From positions 434,001-498,000 of the forward strand of contig NZ_CP088247.1 in the NCBI RefSeq assembly GCF_021117295.1: a stretch of 64,000 nt of DNA, given 5' to 3'. Position 1 is the first letter of the stretch; every line of letters starts with the position of its first letter. Below are positions 16,479 through 25,192 of the stretch, one piece after another. The DNA is from Methylorubrum sp. B1-46. Lineage in GTDB: Bacteria > Pseudomonadota > Alphaproteobacteria > Rhizobiales > Beijerinckiaceae. The position numbers and the translations under genes were made by a program. Under the pieces are notes generated by a model that saw only the letters and a list, made by a program, of their open reading frames with translations, made no database searches and was not told where the DNA came from.

Positions 16479-19400
16479 TCAGGGCCGGGCAGTGGGCGGG
16501 CTGATATTGAGCGGCTGCGGGTCCGGCGCGAGTGGTGGCGGTTCGGCTTCCATGCGGGCGCGGCGGGCGGCTTCCTCCTCGGCCCGCTGACGGGCTTGGC
16601 GCGCCGCCTCCTCCGCCGCCTGCTGCGCCTTGATCCGGGCTTGGCGCGCCGCCTCCTCGGCCGCCGAGCGGGCGCGGTCCATCTCGATGCGGGCGCGGCG
16701 GCGCTGACGCTCGCTCTGGTCGGCGTCGAACAGCTCGATCTTCTCCAGTTCGCGCTGAAGCACGAGGGCGGCGAGCCCTGTGGTCAGGGGTGCCACGTCG
16801 AGCCGCCGCTCAGGCGCCGCGAGCGGACCGCTGTATCCGAGTTGAATCGCGGGCGCGGCGCCGGACCATCCGTTCGGCCCGGCCGCCGCCGTGAGAGCGC
16901 CGCGGGCGTCGAGGCTTCGGTTGCGCAGATCGACCTGAAGCGTGCCGCTCCAGCGCGCTGGGCCGAGATCGACCGCGAACGGAGCCGTGCGCAGGGCGCC
17001 GCCCGACAGGGTGACGGCGGCGGAGACCGGCCCTTTCGCCTTGAGGGGGCCGGCCGCAAGCTCATCCGACACGAGAGCCTGGAGCCGTCCCTCGCGGAGC
17101 GGATCGTCCTCGGCCAGGGCCTTACCGAGCGCCCGATCGAGAGCGCCCGCATCGGCACCGGGGAGCACGAGGTCGGCAAGGCGGATCTCGCCATTGCCTG
17201 AGAGGTCGTTGCCCAGGGCCGCGAGGCTCGCTCCCGTGACGCCGAAGCGCAGGGTTGCCGAGAGCCGGCCGCCGATCGATCCGCCCCCGATCAAACGGCT
17301 GAGATCGGCGCCGTCGAGGCTGCCCTCGCCCGACACCACCGCGGCATCCGTTGGTCGGGCGAGCGTGATGCTGCCGCTCAGCCGCCCGCGGGCGAGTGCG
17401 GCCGAGAGGTCGCGCAGGCTCAGCGCATCGCCCTCGCGCACCAGGGTCAGGCTCGCCCCGTCGGCGATCAGGCCCCGGCCGAGATCGAGCTGGGCGATCC
17501 TGAGGCCGAGATCGACCCGCGGCTGGGCGGGCACCGGGGCGAAGCGACCACCAGCCTCGGTGGGAAGCACCGTCGCCGCAGCCAGGGCCGGCAGGGACAG
17601 GCGGGCGAGGGTCGCGGTGCCGGTGAGCGCGCCGTCCGGGGCGTGAGCGAGGGCGGCGGTCAGATCGCTCCCCGCCACCTGCCCCGTGACATCAACGTGC
17701 AGCGCCGCGTTCCGACGCGACAGGTCGAGGCTAAGGGCGGCGGGAAGCGCCGCTTCTGCCGGCGCGGCGGCGCCAGCGAGGGCGAGGAAGGGCGTGAGGT
17801 CGGGCGCCTGCAGCCGCAAAGCGCCGGCCGTCGGGGGACGGTCGAGGCCAGCAAGCAGGATCGGACGCGCGGTCGAGAGGACGAGGCCAGCAAGATCTCC
17901 TTCGACCTCGAGTGCGAGCGGCACACCGTCCGGCCCGTTTCCACCGGCCGGGCGGGCTCCGCTGAGCCGCAGGCGACCGGGCCGGCGCAGTGCGGCGATG
18001 TCGTCACGGCCGAACCAGCGGCCGGTCTTTGGCGTCGTCAGCGTCGCGTCGAGGCGGTCGATCCGGCCGGAGCGCGTCAGGAGCGCGAGGTCGAGATCGC
18101 CCTCGGCGGCCTTACCCTTGGCGCGGGCCCGCAGTGCGTCCGCCTCGCCCGATTCCCGCTTCAGGGTCAGGTCGAGGGCCAGCCCGCTCTGGCGGACGCT
18201 CGCCGGCACGAAGCGGACCTCGGGCAGGACGCCACGCTCCAGCAGGGCGAGCAGCGGCGCGGCCTTGCCCGCGGTGACACGGCCCTCGATCCGGCCAGAG
18301 CCGTCCGGCGCGATCCGCCCGGCGAGCTGAGCGCTCGCGCCGGCAAGGTCGGCGATGTCGAGGGTGTCGACGACGAGGCTGGCGCCGTCCGATTGCAGAC
18401 TCACCGCGATGGTGCCGTTGCCGGAATGGGCGCCGGAGGGTCCGTAGCGCACGTCCCGCGCCTGCAGGGTCAGGCCGAGATCGTGCCGGTGCAGGCCGGA
18501 CATCAGGTCGCCCAGCGGCGGCAATTCGGCGATGTCGATGCCGCTGGCGGAGAGCTGCGCGTCGAAGCGTCCGCGCCCGTTCGCATCGGCCCGGACGTAG
18601 CGGGCATTGCCGGTGACGCTGGCCTCGCCCAGGGCCAGCCGCAGATTGCGCAGCGAGAGGTCGCCGCCGGCCGCCGAAAGGTCGGTGCCGAGTTCGAACA
18701 TGCGCCCGTCAAGGATCGCGGCGACGCTCTCCTCCGTGCCGAGCCGACCGAGATAGCGCCCGAGCCCCTCCGAGTTGCGCGCGGAGACGTCGATATGGCC
18801 GTTGAAACGGGGCGAACCGGACAGTTCGGCCTCGCCCGTCGCCGCAACGCTCGCCGCTCCCGGCGCCGTCCCCTCGAAGCGCCGCAACACGAGGCCGCCG
18901 GTGCGGTCGAAGGTGCCGCGAAAGGCGACATGCGCCCAGTCATCGAGGCCCAGCGCGACGCTCTCGGCGGCGATGTCGAGATCGAGAAGCATCGGCGGGG
19001 TCAGAGCGCCCGAGGACAGCCCCTGCGCGATGAGCTCGCGCCCTCCGCCGGAGAGCATCAGCCCGTCGAGATCGAGGCGGCGGGTCCGCAGCGTCAGGCC
19101 AAGCCGGGCCTCGCGCAGGTCGAGGCGGCCGCTGCCCGAGAGCCGCGCCGCCTTGCCGCCGGGATCGAGTTCGATCTCCACCGTCTTGGCCTGCGCCACG
19201 GGACCGCGCGACTCGAATTTGGCCACCAAGGTCAGCGGTACCACCGCGCCGGCCGGCTGGACCGGCGGCCCGACGGTCAGCCGCGCCGTGCCCTCCGCCT
19301 CCGGTACGAGGCCGCGATGGGTGGAGTCGCCGCCCGGCGCGTCCTCGGCGGCGAAAGCGATGCGGGCGTCGAGTTCGAGGCGAGGCATGGTGTCCCCGCC

Positions 19401-20006
19401 GCCCGTGAGCTTCAGCGAGACGCTGCCGTCGCGGCCGGCGGTGCTGGTCGCGAGATGGAAGGGACTGCCCTTCGCCGTCCCCTCGGCCAGCCAGGGGCCG
19501 GCCAGGGCCGGAGCCCGCAGGCGAAGGTTCTCCGCCGTGAACTGCTCCTGCGCCGCCTCGCCCGTGCGCGCGGTGGCCACGCTGAGGCGACGGATGCGCA
19601 GGTCGTCGATCGCGATATCGCGGCGCAGGGTCTGCGGCTCGCGCGGCAGCAGCAGCGCCTCGTCGGAGACCGGCAGGGTGACCCGTGCCCGCTCGATCGT
19701 GGTCTGGACGAAGCGCACCTCGCCCTTGAGCAGTGGCGCCAGGGCGATCTCCGCATCGACGCTCTGCGCGTCGAGCGCCGGCCCATCCTCCGTACCGAGC
19801 CGCAGCCGGGCGAGCCGCAGATGCGGCGACGGCAGCAGGCGCAGGTCGATCGTGCCCTCGCTGCGGGCACCGGCACCGAGAGACTCGCTCAGCGTGCGGT
19901 CGATCAGCGCGCGATGGCCCGACCAGTCGATGAAGGGCGGCACGGCCAGGGCCGCGACGAGAACCAGCACGACGGCGCCCGCGAGCGCGGTCAGGAAATC
20001 ACGCAC
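16479..20006 (-). CDS. AsmA-like inner-membrane-anchored protein
   Basis: 1175 residues. An N-terminal signal-anchor (FLTALAGAVVLVLVAALAVPPFI) is followed by the AsmA-type start (IDWSGHRALIDRTLSESLGA). The bulk is a repetitive beta-rich periplasmic region of the AsmA/TamB class, which is thought to bridge the envelope and move lipids to the outer membrane. About 80 C-terminal residues are a highly charged Ala/Arg/Glu coiled-coil (AAEEAARQARIKAQQAAEEA, several times repeated) ending in Pro-rich sequence. The family assignment is firm. The tail is unusual, because AsmA proteins normally end in a folded domain. The gene has a long antisense open frame that I regard as a GC-bias shadow. Confidence 0.85.
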   Translation of the reverse strand: MRDFLTALAGAVVLVLVAALAVPPFIDWSGHRALIDRTLSESLGAGARSEGTIDLRLLPSPHLRLARLRLGTEDGPALDAQSVDAEIALAPLLKGEVRFVQTTIERARVTLPVSDEALLLPREPQTLRRDIAIDDLRIRRLSVATARTGEAAQEQFTAENLRLRAPALAGPWLAEGTAKGSPFHLATSTAGRDGSVSLKLTGGGDTMPRLELDARIAFAAEDAPGGDSTHRGLVPEAEGTARLTVGPPVQPAGAVVPLTLVAKFESRGPVAQAKTVEIELDPGGKAARLSGSGRLDLREARLGLTLRTRRLDLDGLMLSGGGRELIAQGLSSGALTPPMLLDLDIAAESVALGLDDWAHVAFRGTFDRTGGLVLRRFEGTAPGAASVAATGEAELSGSPRFNGHIDVSARNSEGLGRYLGRLGTEESVAAILDGRMFELGTDLSAAGGDLSLRNLRLALGEASVTGNARYVRADANGRGRFDAQLSASGIDIAELPPLGDLMSGLHRHDLGLTLQARDVRYGPSGAHSGNGTIAVSLQSDGASLVVDTLDIADLAGASAQLAGRIAPDGSGRIEGRVTAGKAAPLLALLERGVLPEVRFVPASVRQSGLALDLTLKRESGEADALRARAKGKAAEGDLDLALLTRSGRIDRLDATLTTPKTGRWFGRDDIAALRRPGRLRLSGARPAGGNGPDGVPLALEVEGDLAGLVLSTARPILLAGLDRPPTAGALRLQAPDLTPFLALAGAAAPAEAALPAALSLDLSRRNAALHVDVTGQVAGSDLTAALAHAPDGALTGTATLARLSLPALAAATVLPTEAGGRFAPVPAQPRVDLGLRIAQLDLGRGLIADGASLTLVREGDALSLRDLSAALARGRLSGSITLARPTDAAVVSGEGSLDGADLSRLIGGGSIGGRLSATLRFGVTGASLAALGNDLSGNGEIRLADLVLPGADAGALDRALGKALAEDDPLREGRLQALVSDELAAGPLKAKGPVSAAVTLSGGALRTAPFAVDLGPARWSGTLQVDLRNRSLDARGALTAAAGPNGWSGAAPAIQLGYSGPLAAPERRLDVAPLTTGLAALVLQRELEKIELFDADQSERQRRRARIEMDRARSAAEEAARQARIKAQQAAEEAARQARQRAEEEAARRARMEAEPPPLAPDPQPLNISPPTARP

Positions 20007-20165
20007 CGTTATCGCTTCCGCCTGGCCTGCGGGCCGCAGGGCTTCGTTCGCGGTTCACGTGCGTTCGATGGGCATAAGCCGGTCGAAGCGCGCGAAACCA
20101 AGCTCCTGCGGCCATAGCACAGGCCACGGCCCGCCCGCACCTCACGCTTAAGCTTGCGCCCGCGG

Positions 20166-20405
20166 TCAGCGCCGGATGCCGTAGGCGGGTCCGGCCGGGG
20201 GCGGAACGTTGAGCGGCGCCCGCTGGATCTGGTTGCGGATCGCGCTGTTCTCCAAGGTCTGGCGTTGTTCGAAGTTGCGGTTCTGGTTGCGGTACTCGAA
20301 CCCCTCGTTCTGCCGGCTGGTGGCGCCGCGGTTTCCGGGGCTCTGCGCAAGAGCCGGCGTGAGGGCGGCGAGCAGGGTCAGGAGGGCGAGCGACGGGGCG
20401 CGCAT
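20166..20405 (-). CDS. Small exported Asn/Gln/Arg-rich protein
   Basis: 79 residues from the ATG at 20405, with GAAGGA upstream. A signal peptide (MRAPSLALLTLLAALTPALAQ) is followed by a polar, Asn/Gln/Arg-rich mature part (RQNEGFEYRNQNRNFEQRQT) and a Pro-rich end (APLNVPPPAGPAYGIRR). Likely periplasmic and partly disordered. Similar low-complexity exported proteins are common in this group, but no function is known. It lies upstream of the AsmA-like gene on the same strand, with a 160-nt gap. Confidence 0.65.
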   Translation of the reverse strand: MRAPSLALLTLLAALTPALAQSPGNRGATSRQNEGFEYRNQNRNFEQRQTLENSAIRNQIQRAPLNVPPPAGPAYGIRR

Positions 20406-20520
20406 GGCCTCGTATCCTTCATCGGTGTCAGTTTCGGGTTTCCCGAGTGACGCATGAGGGGACCCGCCGGTTCCGGATCGGGTCTCGACGGCGTTCGCCT
20501 TTTGGTCCAGGGATGCGCGC

Positions 20521-22890
20521 ATGATGCAAGAGCCAGACGCGATCCGGCCGCGCCCGTCCGACGACGATGCGCCGTCGGCCCCGACCTCCATCGCCGCCCG
20601 CGCCATGGCCGCCCTGCGGCCCGAGGGCGCCTCCTACCTCTCCGGCCTCAACCCGGAGCAGCGCCGCGCCGTGGAGGCGACGGAAGGCCCGGTGCTCGTG
20701 CTCGCGGGCGCGGGCACCGGCAAGACGCGGGTGCTGACGACGCGCATCGCCCACCTGATCGCGACGGGCAAGGCGCGGCCCTACGACATCCTGTCGGTGA
20801 CCTTCACCAATAAGGCCGCCCGCGAGATGAAGCACCGCATCGGCGGGTTGATCGGCCCGGCAGGCGAAGGCATGCCCTGGCTCGGCACCTTCCACGCCAT
20901 TGGCACCAAGATCCTGCGCCGCCACGCCGAACTCGTCGGCCTCAAATCCGACTTCACGATCCTCGGCACCGACGACCAGCTCCGCCTGATGAAGCAGGTC
21001 ATCGCCGACCAGAACATCGACGAGAAGCGCTGGCCGGCCCGCTCGCTCGCCCATACCATCGACGGCTGGAAGAACCGCGGCCTTGCGCCCGAGCAGGTGC
21101 CGCCGGGCGAGGCGCAGGCCTTCGCCTTCGGCAAGGGCGGGCAGCTCTACGCCGCCTATCAGGCTCGCCTCGCCACCCTCAACGCGGTCGATTTCGGCGA
21201 CCTGCTGCTGCTGTGCCTGAAGCTCTGGCGCGAGAACCCGGACATCCTGAGGAATTACCAGGACCGTTTCAAATATATCCTGGTCGATGAGTATCAGGAC
21301 ACCAACGTGGCGCAATACCTCTGGCTGCGCCTGCTCGCGCAACTCCGAAAAAACGTCGCCTGCGTCGGCGACGACGACCAGTCGATCTACGGCTGGCGCG
21401 GCGCCGAGGTCGACAACATCCTGCGCTTCGAGCACGACTTCCCCGGCGCAACCGTGGTGCGGCTGGAGCGCAATTACCGCTCGACCGGCCACATCCTCGC
21501 CGCCGCCTCCGGCCTCATCGCCAAGAACGAAGGCCGGCTCGGCAAGACGCTGCGGACAGAGGATGAAAAGGGCGAGCCGGTCACCGTGACCGGCGCGTGG
21601 GATTCGGAAGAAGAGGCACGACAGGTCGCCGAGTCGATCGAGTCGCTCCAGCGCAAGGGGCACCCACTCTCCGAGATCGCCGTGCTGGTGCGGATCTCGG
21701 CGCAGATGCGCGAGATCGAGGACCGCTTCGTGCAGGTCGGCCTGCCCTACCGGGTCGTCGGCGGCCCGCGCTTCTACGAACGCGCCGAGATCCGCGATGC
21801 GCTGGCCTATCTGCGCGTGACGATGAACGGCGCCGACGACCTCGCCTTCGAGCGCATCTTCAACACGCCCAAGCGCGGCCTCGGCGACGCGACGCTGCAG
21901 ACCCTTCACGCCTATGCCCGCGCCGACCGGATTCCTCTGCTCGCCGCGGCGAGGAAGCTGATCGAAACCGACGAGTTGAAGCCCCGCGCCCGCTCGATGC
22001 TGCGCGGCCTCGTCGAGAGCTTTTCGCGCTGGATCCGTCTGGTCGAGACCAAGCCGCATCCCGAGGTCGCCCAGACCATCTTGGAGGAATCCGGCTACAC
22101 CGAGATGTGGCAGAAGGACCGTTCGGCCGACGCCGCGGGGCGGCTTGAAAACCTCAAGGAATTCGTCCGTTCAATGGAGGAATTCCCGGACATGGCCGCC
22201 TTCCTCGAACACGTCTCGCTCGTGATGGAAGCCTCCGAGGCCGAAGGGGCCGACCGCGTCTCGCTGATGACGCTGCACGCCGCCAAGGGGTTGGAGTTCG
22301 ACACGGTGTTCCTGCCCGGCTGGGAGGACGGCCTGTTCCCGAACCAGCGCGCCATCGACGAGAGTGGGCGGGCCGGGCTGGAGGAAGAGCGGCGGCTTGC
22401 CCATGTCGGGATCACCCGCGCCCGCAAGCGCGCCAAGCTGTCGTTTGCCGTCAACCGGCGCATCCACGGGCTATGGACCTCGACCATCCCCTCGCGCTTC
22501 ATCGACGAGTTGCCGCCCCAGGCCGTGGACGTGGTGGAGGCGCCCGCGCATTTCTCGGCCGGCGCCTCCCGCTTCGACCGCAACCCGGCCCCGTTCGGCT
22601 CCTCCTACGGCACGCCGGGCTGGCAGCGGGCGCAGGCCAACACCTCCGGCGGATTCGGCGGGGGACTCGGGCAGGGACGCGGCGGCCGCTCGGGCGGGCC
22701 GCGGGAGATCGAAGGCGAGCTGATCGCCAAATCGACGGGTGCGCCGTCCTCTTTCGAGCATGGCCAACGGGTCTTCCACACCAAGTTCGGCCCCGGCACG
22801 GTCGCCGGCATCGACGGTAACAAGCTCACCGTTGACTTCGACAAGGCCGGCCGGAAGATGGTGCTCGACAGCTTCCTCCAGCCCGGTTGA
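20521..22890 (+). CDS. uvrD: ATP-dependent 3'-5' DNA helicase UvrD/PcrA
   Basis: 789 residues. UvrD is a superfamily 1A helicase for nucleotide excision and mismatch repair and for removing RNA polymerase and RecA. Motifs in order: Q-motif LNPEQRRAV, Walker A LAGAGTGKTRVLTTRI, TFTNKAAREMKHRI (Ia), FKYILVDEYQDTN (II), VGDDDQSIYGWRGA (III), RLERNYRS (IV), LMTLHAAKGLEFDTVFLPGW (V) and EEERRLAHVGITRARKR (VI). The C-terminus has a Gly-rich linker then a Tudor-like tail (HGQRVFHTKFGPGTVAGIDG) that in PcrA/UvrD binds RNA polymerase. Start ATG at 20521 (20524 also possible). Confidence 0.95.
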   Translation: MMQEPDAIRPRPSDDDAPSAPTSIAARAMAALRPEGASYLSGLNPEQRRAVEATEGPVLVLAGAGTGKTRVLTTRIAHLIATGKARPYDILSVTFTNKAAREMKHRIGGLIGPAGEGMPWLGTFHAIGTKILRRHAELVGLKSDFTILGTDDQLRLMKQVIADQNIDEKRWPARSLAHTIDGWKNRGLAPEQVPPGEAQAFAFGKGGQLYAAYQARLATLNAVDFGDLLLLCLKLWRENPDILRNYQDRFKYILVDEYQDTNVAQYLWLRLLAQLRKNVACVGDDDQSIYGWRGAEVDNILRFEHDFPGATVVRLERNYRSTGHILAAASGLIAKNEGRLGKTLRTEDEKGEPVTVTGAWDSEEEARQVAESIESLQRKGHPLSEIAVLVRISAQMREIEDRFVQVGLPYRVVGGPRFYERAEIRDALAYLRVTMNGADDLAFERIFNTPKRGLGDATLQTLHAYARADRIPLLAAARKLIETDELKPRARSMLRGLVESFSRWIRLVETKPHPEVAQTILEESGYTEMWQKDRSADAAGRLENLKEFVRSMEEFPDMAAFLEHVSLVMEASEAEGADRVSLMTLHAAKGLEFDTVFLPGWEDGLFPNQRAIDESGRAGLEEERRLAHVGITRARKRAKLSFAVNRRIHGLWTSTIPSRFIDELPPQAVDVVEAPAHFSAGASRFDRNPAPFGSSYGTPGWQRAQANTSGGFGGGLGQGRGGRSGGPREIEGELIAKSTGAPSSFEHGQRVFHTKFGPGTVAGIDGNKLTVDFDKAGRKMVLDSFLQPG

Positions 22891-23271
22891 AGCGTCCCGC
22901 CGGCGGCCTCCGCCGGCTGCGCCGCCGCCCCGGGAGGGCGACGCCCGCGATGGACCCTGTCAGGATCGCCCCGATCCGCCGGCAGCGCCGAGAGGCGCCA
23001 GGGTCATCGCTTCTTCTGAAAACCGTCACGCCCCCGTCGCGCGCACTTGCAACCCTCGCAGGGCGGGCGAAGCGTTGCCGTAAAGACGCGTTCCACAGCC
23101 TTCGCGTCGCGCCGTGGAACCGACTCACGGAGTTTGGCTTTGCACTAGCGTAAAGATGAACGAAGATCGGAATTGTCTTCGCCGAATCGAAAAAGGAATC
23201 GAATAGTCGAGATTGGTTGAAAAAGTCGAGTTTGCGAGAGTCACGCACGAGTCAAGGTGGAGTGTTGATCC
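22891..23271. other. Intergenic leader between uvrD and phoH
   Basis: About 380 nt without a gene. A GC hairpin (22899-22917: GCCGGCGG, loop CCT, CCGCCGGC) just after uvrD may act in termination, though it lacks a T-tract. The 120 nt before phoH (about 23150-23271) are distinctly A-rich (e.g. GAATCGAAAAAGGAATCGAA; AGATTGGTTGAAAAAGTCGA) compared with the window, as expected for a promoter and leader. Confidence 0.5.
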
Positions 23272-23988
23272 ATGAAGAGACGACGCGCACGGCTTGAACT
23301 GGTTGAGGACCGACCGATCCGGATGCATCGGACACGCTTCGACGAGGAACGTAACCCCGCACCGATACAACCCCTGACGGATAAGCAAGGTCAGTATCTC
23401 GACGCCCTCGCGTCATCTTCACAAGTCATCGTTTTGGGTCCGGCCGGCACGGGCAAGACTTTCATCGCCGGCACCCGCGCCGCCGATCTTCTTCGTCAGC
23501 GCCGGATCGCGAAAGTCGTGATCACCCGCCCCAACGTCCCCTCGGGACGCTCGCTCGGCTTCTTTCCCGGCACTCTGGAAGAGAAGATCGCCCCCTGGGT
23601 CGCTCCGCTGACCGAGACCATGAAGGAGCGGATGGGCGCGGCCGCCTTCGACATCGCGGTGAAGGCCGGCGACATCGAGGTGGTGCCGTTCGAGGTGATG
23701 CGCGGGCGCACCTTCAAGAACTGCCTCGTGATCCTCGACGAGGCGCAGAACACCACCACGGCCGAGATCAAGATGTTCCTGACCCGCATCGGCGACGATT
23801 GCCAGGTCATCATCAACGGCGACGTCTCGCAGACTGACCTGCGCGAGACCTCCGGCCTTCGTACCGTGATCCACCTCGTGAAGAGTCGGATGATGGCGAT
23901 CCCGATCGTCGAGTTCACCCTCGACGACATCGTCCGTTCCGGCATCTGCGCGGAATGGGTGCGGGCGTTCGAGGAAGAGCGTTTGTAA
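23272..23988 (+). CDS. PhoH-family P-loop ATPase
   Basis: 238 residues. The PhoH ATPase core is complete: VIVLGPAGTGKTFIAGTRAA (Walker A), VVITRPNVPSGRSLGFFPG, CLVILDEAQNTTTAEIKMFL (Walker B with DEAQ), RIGDDCQVIINGDVSQTDLR, and a C-terminal VEFTLDDIVRSGICAEWVRA. There is no PIN domain, so this is the short PhoH type, distinct from the larger PhoH/YbeZ beside ybeY. The family includes phosphate-starvation-induced ATPases and putative RNA helicases; the exact job is unknown. The start is supported by AAGGTGGAG about 9 nt upstream. The AT-rich leader suggests a dedicated, strongly regulated promoter. Confidence 0.9.
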   Translation: MKRRRARLELVEDRPIRMHRTRFDEERNPAPIQPLTDKQGQYLDALASSSQVIVLGPAGTGKTFIAGTRAADLLRQRRIAKVVITRPNVPSGRSLGFFPGTLEEKIAPWVAPLTETMKERMGAAAFDIAVKAGDIEVVPFEVMRGRTFKNCLVILDEAQNTTTAEIKMFLTRIGDDCQVIINGDVSQTDLRETSGLRTVIHLVKSRMMAIPIVEFTLDDIVRSGICAEWVRAFEEERL

Positions 23989-24013
23989 GAGGGGCGAGAG
24001 CCCCGCACGGCAA

Positions 24014-24045
24014 CGACGACGAGGTCTCGACGGGCCTCGTCGTCG
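24014..24045. terminator. Terminator-like hairpin between phoH and aquaporin gene
   Basis: CGACGACGAGG (24014-24024) and CCTCGTCGTCG (24035-24045) form a perfect 11-bp stem with a 10-nt loop. It lies between convergent genes and could serve both strands. No long T-tract follows on either strand. Confidence 0.55.
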
Positions 24046-24059
24046 CTCGTGCTTAGCCT

Positions 24060-24800
24060 TCAGATCTCGGCGCCTCGCTCCACGATCGCCGTGTCGACCA
24101 TGTCGGCCGGTTCGTAGAGCCATCGCGCGACGATCCCGGCGGCAATCGCTCCGGCAATCGGGGCCACCCAGAACATCCAGAGTTGCGCGACGTACTCTGC
24201 ACCGGCGAACAGGGCCGGCCCCGTGCTCCGGGCCGGATTGACCGACGTGTTCGTCACCGGAATCGAGATCAGGTGGATGAGCACGAGGGCAAAGCCGATG
24301 GGAATGCCGGCAAAGCCCGCGGCGGCACCCTTCGATGTTGTGCCGGCGATGATGAAGATGAAGATGAACGTCGTCAGGATCTCGGTGATCAGACAGGCGG
24401 CAAGGCCGTACTTGCCTGGACTGAGCTCACCGTAACCGTTGGAAGCGAACCCGTTCGGCACCCAACCCGCCTTTCCGGAGGCGATGGTGTAGAGGGTGAA
24501 AGCCGCGACCATGGCGCCGATGACCTGAGCGAGGATGTAGGGCAGGACGTGCCGGCTGGCGCAGCGGCGCGCCGCCCAGAGCCCGATCGTGACGGCCGGG
24601 TTGAAGTGGCCGCCCGAGATATGGCCGACGGCGTAGGCCATCGTCAGCACGGTGAAGCCGAAGGCGAAGGCAACGCCCAGGAAGCCGATCCCGAGTTCGG
24701 GATAGGCCGCCGAGAGGACGGCCGCGCCGCACCCGCCGAAGGTCAGCCAGAATGTGCCGAAGAACTCGGCGGTCGTCCGACGCATCGTCTCGTGATCCAT
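24060..24800 (-). CDS. aqpZ: Aquaporin Z-type MIP channel
   Basis: 246 residues from the ATG at 24800, with AAGAGGT about 8 nt upstream, which fixes the start despite a longer in-frame N-terminus. Six transmembrane segments and two NPA loops are visible ([14 protein letters not shown] and [16 protein letters not shown]), with the Arg of the second loop (NPAR) that lines the selectivity filter. The HFNPAVT and [11 protein letters not shown] context fits water-selective AqpZ rather than GlpF. It would mediate rapid osmotic water flux across the inner membrane. Confidence 0.93.
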   Translation of the reverse strand: MDHETMRRTTAEFFGTFWLTFGGCGAAVLSAAYPELGIGFLGVAFAFGFTVLTMAYAVGHISGGHFNPAVTIGLWAARRCASRHVLPYILAQVIGAMVAAFTLYTIASGKAGWVPNGFASNGYGELSPGKYGLAACLITEILTTFIFIFIIAGTTSKGAAAGFAGIPIGFALVLIHLISIPVTNTSVNPARSTGPALFAGAEYVAQLWMFWVAPIAGAIAAGIVARWLYEPADMVDTAIVERGAEI

Positions 24801-25192
24801 GGCGACACCTCTTGCAACGGAGGCCGCGGGGCGCGCGTCGAGCGTTTCGTATCGGTAGCGTATTCGGCGCACCGCGACAGCAAGTCGTCTGCGTCGGCAC
24901 TCGCTGGGACGCATCACGCGATGCATTCCACGCACGCCTCGCGCTCACAATGATCGGTGTCACAAGTCCGGGACACTAAAAGGTCGTACCGCTTCGGTAC
25001 CTTCTGCGTCGTCTGGTCGACGTCATTGACGCCCGCATTCTCCATCATACCGGGTTCACATAGCGGAACGCGAGATCCACAGGTGATTCAACGGCCAAAC
25101 AGGGCGTTCAGGCCCGTCATCGATAGTGGGTCTAACGATGGGCGCCCATGATGACGGACAGGTGGCGCCGAAGCGATCAGCCGAAAACCGGG
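24801..25192. other. Intergenic region upstream of the aquaporin gene, with repeat fragment
   Basis: About 390 nt between two minus-strand genes. It holds the aquaporin promoter, a hairpin GTACCG-CTT-CGGTAC (24986-25000), and at 25150-25189 a fragment of the dispersed repeat (GATGACGG ... GCCGAAGCGATC ... CCGAAAACC). No convincing ORF. Confidence 0.45.
25150..25189. repeat. Dispersed repeat, solo right-end fragment
   Basis: GATGACGGACAGGTGGCGCC followed by GAAGCGATCAGCCGAAAACC matches the right end and tail of copies 2 and 3 (GATGACGG ... CCGAAGCGATCGACCGGAAAC). The hairpin arms are missing. It ends 3 nt before the stop codon of the exonuclease gene. Confidence 0.5.

Noticed and set aside
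17643..20117. Very long open reading frame antisense to the AsmA-like gene (824 codons)
   Set aside because: High GC creates long open frames opposite real genes. Its protein composition (Arg/Gly/Ala-rich, no domains) is that of a shadow; the other strand has clear domains.
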